Shown here: positions 5,301 to 7,641 of the stretch, in pieces | How positions within the stretch are numbered: position 1 is the first letter of the stretch | Layout of the letters: each line of letters starts with the position of its first letter | DNA from: an uncultured delta proteobacterium | GTDB taxonomy: Bacteria; Myxococcota_A; Bradymonadia; REDH01 | DNA: 7,641 bases | Direction of reading: 5' to 3' | NCBI GenBank assembly: GCA_903873545.1 | Contig: CAIQPA010000486.1 | Location: forward strand, 1-7,641 | Made by a program: the position numbers and the translations under genes | Notes under the pieces: generated by a model | What the model was told of the DNA's origin: nothing | The model's input: the letters and a program-made list of their open reading frames with translations, nothing else | The model's database searches: none

Positions 5301-6834
5301 CGCCTGCCTCGACCTGCCGGCGGCCTGCGACGCTACGGAGTGCGAGCCTGGCTTTGACGCCGTCCCCGTCGCCGACGGCTCGGGCAACAGCGACACCCGC
5401 GAGGCCACCGTCGGCGAGTGCAACTGCGTTGCCAAGCCGCCGCTGCCGATTGGCAACTTCGGCACCTGGACCGACTCCGGCGTCTCTGCCGATGGCAGCC
5501 AGTTCGTCGTCGCCACCTTCAACGCCACCTACGGCGACCTCATGGTCGGCGTGGTCGGCGCCGGCGATGAGATCGCTTGGGAGTTCGTCGACGGCGTGCC
5601 GAGCGACGCAGCCGTCACCGGCGACCCGAGCGGCCCCCGCGGCGGCGTCGCCGCTACCGGCGCCATCATCGGCCGCTACGCCTCCATCGAGGTTGCCAAT
5701 GACGGTGTCATCCACGTCTCCTACTACGCGCAGACGGGAGACTCCGTCCGGTCGCTCCTCTACGCTCGCGGCGTCCCCTCCGCCACCGGCCACGACTGGA
5801 CCCGCATCGTCGTCGACCCCAACAACGGCGCCGGCCTCTACACCGACCTCGTCCTCGACGCCGCCGGCAACCCGGGCATCGCCTACCTTGCACCCACCAT
5901 CAGCGACACCGCTGCCGTGCCGGCCCTCTACGCCTCGGAGCTCCGCTTCGCCGCTGCCGCCTCCAACGCGCCTGCCACCGCCGCTGACTTCACCATCCAT
6001 GCGCTCGACCGGTCGACCAACAGCCTCTCCTGCGGCGGCTCCTGCGCCACCGCCGAGGCCTGCCGCATCGACACCAACCTCTGCACCACGGCAGCGGCCG
6101 ACGCCGACTGCGGCGGCGCCTGCACCGCCACCCAGAAGTGCTTCACCACCGACGCAGGCCCCACCTGCTCCGAGGTCGCCACCTTCTCGAAGTTCTCCCT
6201 CTTCGCCCTCGGCGCCGGCCTCTTCGCTGATGCCGAGTACTTCTCCTCGGGTGAACTCGGCGTCGCCTACTACGACTCCATCAACGGCAACCTGAAGTAC
6301 ATCCGCGTCCCCACCGACACCTACACGGGAACCGCCGTCATCGTCGCGGGCGAGACCGTCGACGGCGCCGGCGCCGCGGTCGATACCGGTGATGTGGGCC
6401 GCTTCCCCGACCTCTACATCGGTACCGGAGATGAGACCTTCGTCTCCTACTACGATGCCACCCGCAACGACCTGCGCCTCGCCAACATCTCGACCACCAC
6501 CGACGAGCTCCTCGACGACGGTCTCCGCGATTTCGCCGGCGAGTCACAGTCCTCCCGCGTCGGCCACGACTCCTCGCTCCTCTTCCTCGGTACCCAGCTC
6601 TCCGTCGTCTACCAGGACGCCACCGAGCACACGATTGTCGAGAAGATCCGCGGCGACAGCGGCTGGTCGGCCCCCGCGACCGTCATCGGCGGCAACCGCG
6701 GCCCCGCCTACGAGGGCGCCTACGGCTTCTACCTCGGTCAGGCCATCCCCACCTCGGGCCGCGCGCTGCTGAGCTACAAGATCAACGCCCAGGCCAACCC
6801 GGTCGTTCGCACCCTCGCCGTCGTCCGCCGCTAA
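2263..6834 (+). CDS. Giant two-part surface lipoprotein with internal MYXO-CTERM-like and second lipoprotein signals
   Basis: 1523 residues, not recognised as a named protein. Residues 1-24 form a lipoprotein signal (RR, then LLLLFVMAAMYA) with lipobox Cys25. Residues 37-51 are (CGG)5. Residues about 60-640 are rich in alternating hydrophobic strands and amphipathic helices (LGLDETISIRV, LNLNNLNLDFYTFVEERYVR, LPTLLGSILPALTGSLL) that resemble TULIP/BPI-like lipid-binding barrels; this is inference. About 680-830 holds two Ig-like segments (YSWRFAGGLWSVW, VRYRIADGAWV). Cys845, a hydrophobic stretch and R869-R872 match a MYXO-CTERM tail. With no stop, a second lipoprotein signal follows (lipobox LAAC, Cys890), then a Cys-rich region (about 903-1055) and seven propeller-like repeats up to the end (about 1064-1523). 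The start is chosen by GGAGG and the signal peptide. Both parts should act outside the cytoplasm, on the outer membrane or cell surface; the biological role is unknown. A true fusion, a cleaved polyprotein or a lost stop codon are all possible. Confidence 0.9.
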   Translation: MGALISSSVRRQLLLLFVMAAMYACAGGGSGCGAGGCGGCGGCGGCGGCGGAPVDPNAPLFVYPDDAPQVPQGAQVHVTQRGFDFLGDNVGTLAGGLLGGAGGATSCPSGGIPFCLPPTAFDTGVVGTANICSQASDVCNDGSPGCQLEICIDPNQVDIQGRGPNEIVANIGLGLDETISIRVIGATCQISLQANPLPVSAVVQFNVGAPPGEKVAIAVPPDQLVIGTDALDIGASGGFLCTILNAASGLIGGLVADQLTGPITDALDTALCTQCGADNSCPTGSTCDAGTCNLTGTTTCRPIDLGASGSIDLGAALASVSPGLEAGLGYTFNLANYARGTGPTEGAAPGLDLSGQVGVTAVEPSPCVPYRDPPPVDRVPASAAINANATPAGQPFALGIGIHKEVLDLAGWGAYNSGVLCLSVGSDTIPQISTGLLATLLPSLRDLTGGADRPVSIELRPQEAPTITLGAGTTITAADGTVSIGDPLLTLNLNNLNLDFYTFVEERYVRIFTLDTDLAVPLGLDVTANNEILILLGDLSAALTRIEPRNGELLKASEVANLSRLLPTLLGSILPALTGSLLQPIAIPDVSGLRIVFPEGAFTSVDSNQMLAIFADLALAPPVTPGGLVMPLTPAIAGKRLIETPYATRRAMLDRAEQLGEPVDLDLLIPTLELDMETMVPGLDEVQLDYSWRFAGGLWSVWQQTPHLKISEPVMALEGNHNLEIRVRKRGDGSSVSPVTASTMVTIDHSVPSIAMDRVGNQVDFTAIDTVSSAEALLVRYRIADGAWVTARAAGSIDLSAYEGRSVEVAVEATDAAGHRATTTKSFRVVGGGSSAQSSETDAGCSASGNSAGSLGGLVALFAGMMLLRRRRSFAVAASVGLAALVLAACGTEPASSASVGICDPTCADGQICVDGACQGEPDCTVDADCEAGFRCEAGSCVARTSCESAADCQDGQICVDGACVAGTLCADVSECPACEGDLAARCTDGVCACEVACPDGCGDGTYCCNATGACLDLPAACDATECEPGFDAVPVADGSGNSDTREATVGECNCVAKPPLPIGNFGTWTDSGVSADGSQFVVATFNATYGDLMVGVVGAGDEIAWEFVDGVPSDAAVTGDPSGPRGGVAATGAIIGRYASIEVANDGVIHVSYYAQTGDSVRSLLYARGVPSATGHDWTRIVVDPNNGAGLYTDLVLDAAGNPGIAYLAPTISDTAAVPALYASELRFAAAASNAPATAADFTIHALDRSTNSLSCGGSCATAEACRIDTNLCTTAAADADCGGACTATQKCFTTDAGPTCSEVATFSKFSLFALGAGLFADAEYFSSGELGVAYYDSINGNLKYIRVPTDTYTGTAVIVAGETVDGAGAAVDTGDVGRFPDLYIGTGDETFVSYYDATRNDLRLANISTTTDELLDDGLRDFAGESQSSRVGHDSSLLFLGTQLSVVYQDATEHTIVEKIRGDSGWSAPATVIGGNRGPAYEGAYGFYLGQAIPTSGRALLSYKINAQANPVVRTLAVVRR
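2371..2415 (+). repeat. (Cys-Gly-Gly)5 coding repeat
   Basis: Five tandem 9-base units encode CGG at residues 37-51. The DNA alternates TGCGGCGGC and TGCGGTGGT, giving an exact 18-base period for two copies before a last TGTGGCGGC. With C25 and C32 this puts seven cysteines within 25 residues of the lipid-modified end. Unit changes would keep the reading frame, so only tract length could vary. Confidence 0.9.
4795..4878 (+). other. MYXO-CTERM-like sorting signal, internal
   Basis: Residues 845-872: Cys845 in DAGCSASGNSAG, then the hydrophobic stretch SLGGLVALFAGMMLL, then RRRR. This is the three-part layout of MYXO-CTERM tails (invariant Cys, short helix, Arg cluster), which in myxobacteria send proteins to the cell surface. 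It follows Ig-like segments, as such tails often do. The odd point is that it is not at the C-terminus: 651 residues continue in frame. Confidence 0.75.
4855..4932 (+). other. Second, internal lipoprotein signal peptide (Cys890)
   Basis: From the tandem ATG ATG at 4855-4860, MMLLRRRRS is a textbook n-region, FAVAASVGLAALVLAA the core, and LAAC the lipobox with Cys890, only 25-26 residues after the Met pair. The same RRRR serves the preceding MYXO-CTERM tail. No Shine-Dalgarno sequence lies before 4855 (CGCCGGC), so internal initiation yielding a 659-residue protein ending at 6834 is possible but poorly supported; processing from the long precursor is an alternative. Confidence 0.75.
4969..5427 (+). 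other. Cys-rich region with CxxGxxCxxGxC repeats
   Basis: Directly after the second lipobox, cysteines are spaced in the pattern CADGQICVDGAC, CEAGFRCEAGSC, CQDGQICVDGAC, and then a denser CPDGCGDGTYCC segment. This resembles the disulfide-rich modules common in myxobacterial surface lipoproteins. They are probably extracellular, disulfide-stabilised spacers or binding modules; the ligand is unknown. Confidence 0.8.
4987..5153 (+). repeat. 29-base exact direct repeat inside the Cys-rich region
   Basis: The same 29 bases, beginning GACGGCCAGATCTGTGTCG, occur at 4987-5015 and 5125-5153, 138 bases apart (46 codons). Both encode DGQICVDGAC. The identity includes third positions, which suggests a recent duplication or gene conversion, while the sequence between the copies has diverged. 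Confidence 0.9.
5452..6825 (+). other. Seven propeller-like repeats with a Cys-rich insert
   Basis: A repeating pattern, Gly-(aromatic)-x-x-Leu/Ile strand, then Gly, then V-S/A-Y-Y-D-like strand, then a Leu-rich strand, begins near 5452, 5671, 5833, 6217, 6397, 6562 and 6706. Clear examples are GRYASIEVANDGVIHVSYYA, GLFADAEYFSSGELGVAYYD and GRFPDLYIGTGDETFVSYYD. Seven copies suggest a seven-bladed beta-propeller. Between the third and fourth lies an insert at 6031-6168 with eight cysteines (CGGSCATAEACRIDTNLC and on). Fold is inferred from the pattern only. Confidence 0.6.
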
Positions 6835-6839
6835 CCGCG

Positions 6840-6891
6840 GCGCTTCGGCGCAACCCTATCGAGGCCGCCTTCGGGCGGCTTCGGTCGTTTT
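6840..6891 (+). terminator. Two UUCG hairpins ending the surface-protein transcript
   Basis: GCGC-TTCG-GCGC (6840-6851) is followed by GCCGCC-TTCG-GGCGGC (6864-6879), both with the very stable UUCG tetraloop. Eight bases later comes TTTT (6888-6891). The second hairpin is the likely terminator for the plus-strand gene that stops at 6834. On the minus strand no T tract follows, so it appears one-directional. Confidence 0.65.
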
Positions 6892-7034
6892 GGGAGCAGC
6901 ATCGCACTGCCCATCCGGTTGCAGAGAGGCCTAGGCGACGCGGGCTAGCGCGGGGGCGGTCGCATTGGGCGCCACACGTCGCTGCCCATCCGGTTGCAGA
7001 GAGGCCTAGGCGACGCGGGCCCAACGTTGGAACG
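6885..7034. repeat. 75-bp tandem repeat, two copies with a 39-base identical core
   Basis: The core, beginning CTGCCCATCCGGTTGCAG, is identical at 6907-6945 and 6982-7020. The 22 bases before each core (from 6885 and 6960) also match at about 13 positions (TCG, TTGGG, GC), so the full period is 75 bases. Each core holds the 8-bp palindrome GCCTAGGC and a CTGC/GCAG inverted pair. It lies between convergent genes with no coding signal that I trust. Two copies spaced by 36 bases resemble a mini-CRISPR by size only. Confidence 0.85.
7021..7030. repeat. 10-bp perfect palindrome
   Basis: CCAACGTTGG reads the same on both strands, directly after the second core repeat and 48 bases past the stop of the minus-strand gene. 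No T tract follows on either strand. It could be a protein-binding site or chance. Confidence 0.4.
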
Positions 7035-7077
7035 GTTCGGGGGCAGGGCGCTGTTCAACGCCGAGCCACCCGAGCGG

Positions 7078-7641
7078 TCAGAAACCGGTCGAGACGCTCA
7101 CGCCGGCCCCGCCCGCGCCGAGCCACGGCACCAGCACCAGGCCGTCATCGCTACCGGCAGCGGGCGCGCTGCCACCCTGCTTGCCCCAGAAGTAGCCGGC
7201 GCCAGCCGTCAGTGCGCCGAGCACCAAGAAGGTGTCGGCCACCGCCGCACTGGTCACGGCCGTCGACCGCGCGTCGGCGCGCCCTACCGAACTCCGGTTG
7301 TTGCTGTAATCCGACTGCGCAGCGATCGCGACCACACCCGCCAACAGGCCAACGCCACCGAGCCCCGCGCCGGTCCAGAGCAGCCGCTCCGGCCAGACGC
7401 TCGGCACCATCGCCGCGAGCTCCTCTTCCGACAAGATGCGCGCCGACCTGTGGGTCACCCGAACCGGTTCTCCGCTCACGACCTCGATCGTGGTCGCAAA
7501 GGGCTCCCACCCCTTGGCCGTGACCTCGAGTTCGTAGCTCCCCGGCGGGATGCGGCTCCCCTCAATCGGCGTGTAGCCATAGAGGTCACCATCGAGCCAC
7601 ACCGCCATGCCCCGCTCAGGTGCATCGATGGTCAGGGTGCC
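7078..7641 (-). CDS. PEGA-domain membrane protein, 5' part outside window
   Basis: The frame is open to the right edge, so these are the last 187 residues of a longer protein; the Met at 7606-7608 is internal to the domain. The visible start GTLTIDAPERGMAVWLDGDL and then YGYTPIEGSRIPPGSYELEV form a classic PEGA module (about residues 1-60: beta-rich, with the P-G-Y/E motif). PEGA domains are small surface or periplasmic modules frequent in Myxococcota, often at the end of TPR or kinase proteins. Two hydrophobic segments follow (LLWTGAGLGGVGLLAGVVAIAA and AVTSAAVADTFLVLGALTAG), likely membrane helices, separated by a polar SDYSNNRSSVGRADARST loop. The tail is Gly-rich and ends VSVSTGF. It is convergent to the large lipoprotein gene and no terminator is evident after its stop. 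Confidence 0.85.
   Translation of the reverse strand, partial: GTLTIDAPERGMAVWLDGDLYGYTPIEGSRIPPGSYELEVTAKGWEPFATTIEVVSGEPVRVTHRSARILSEEELAAMVPSVWPERLLWTGAGLGGVGLLAGVVAIAAQSDYSNNRSSVGRADARSTAVTSAAVADTFLVLGALTAGAGYFWGKQGGSAPAAGSDDGLVLVPWLGAGGAGVSVSTGF

Noticed and set aside
2668..6000. A 1110-codon open frame on the minus strand opposite the large gene
   Set aside because: Long antisense frames are expected opposite GC-rich genes with C-ending codons. Its product is a low-complexity Gly/Ala/Asp/Val string without domains, while the plus strand has clear signals and repeats.
6907..7020. Two 39-base repeats with a 36-base spacer, sized like a minimal CRISPR
   Set aside because: Only two copies, no cas genes nearby, and the sequence before each repeat is also related, which fits a 75-bp tandem duplication better than repeat plus unique spacer.
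6782..7024. Small minus-strand frame of 80 residues with a twice-repeated PRRLGLSATGWA
   Set aside because: The repetition comes from the 75-bp tandem repeat, whose length is a multiple of three. The frame overlaps the end of the large gene, has no clear ribosome site and no recognisable motif.

Overview
The window is GC-rich (strong preference for C-ending codons such as CTC, GTC, ACC and GCC) and looks like chromosome from a myxobacterium-like member of the Myxococcota. Four things point there together: a receiver–DUF4388 (PATAN) regulator, a PEGA-domain membrane protein, Cys-patterned surface lipoproteins, and a MYXO-CTERM-type sorting signal (Cys, short hydrophobic helix, Arg cluster). 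No rRNA, tRNA, transposase, integrase or cas gene is visible.

Layout. (1) Bases 2-1054, plus strand: the C-terminal 350 residues of a regulator, with the tail of a receiver domain, an acidic linker and a DUF4388 domain. It ends in a terminator-like hairpin that contains the stop codon. (2) 1156-2079, plus: a complete class IV PLP enzyme, branched-chain amino acid aminotransferase (ilvE). (3) 2080-2262: a non-coding stretch with nested, partly exclusive inverted repeats, a TTGACA box and a strong ribosome binding site. (4) 2263-6834, plus: a very large surface lipoprotein gene of 1523 codons. (5) 6835-7077: the gap between convergent genes, with two UUCG hairpins, a two-copy 75-bp tandem repeat (39 bases identical) and a 10-bp palindrome. 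(6) 7078-7641, minus: the C-terminal part of a PEGA-domain protein that runs off the window.

The most unusual object is the 2263-6834 gene. It reads as two surface proteins joined in one frame. The first half (residues 1 to about 872) has its own lipoprotein signal, a (Cys-Gly-Gly)5 tract, a large region resembling lipid-binding TULIP/BPI-like folds (inference), two Ig-like segments, and a MYXO-CTERM-like tail ending in four arginines at 869-872. Without a stop, these arginines continue straight into a second complete lipoprotein signal peptide with its lipobox Cys at 890. A Cys-rich region and seven propeller-like repeats follow. The predicted topology is coherent: out-to-in helix, Arg cluster in the cytoplasm, in-to-out helix. 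This suggests a natural polyprotein that sorting peptidase and signal peptidase II could split into two anchored proteins, or else a gene fusion or overlapping internal start.

The regulator, the aminotransferase and the surface protein show no obvious functional link. Each is separated by an intergenic region, so a single operon is not supported.
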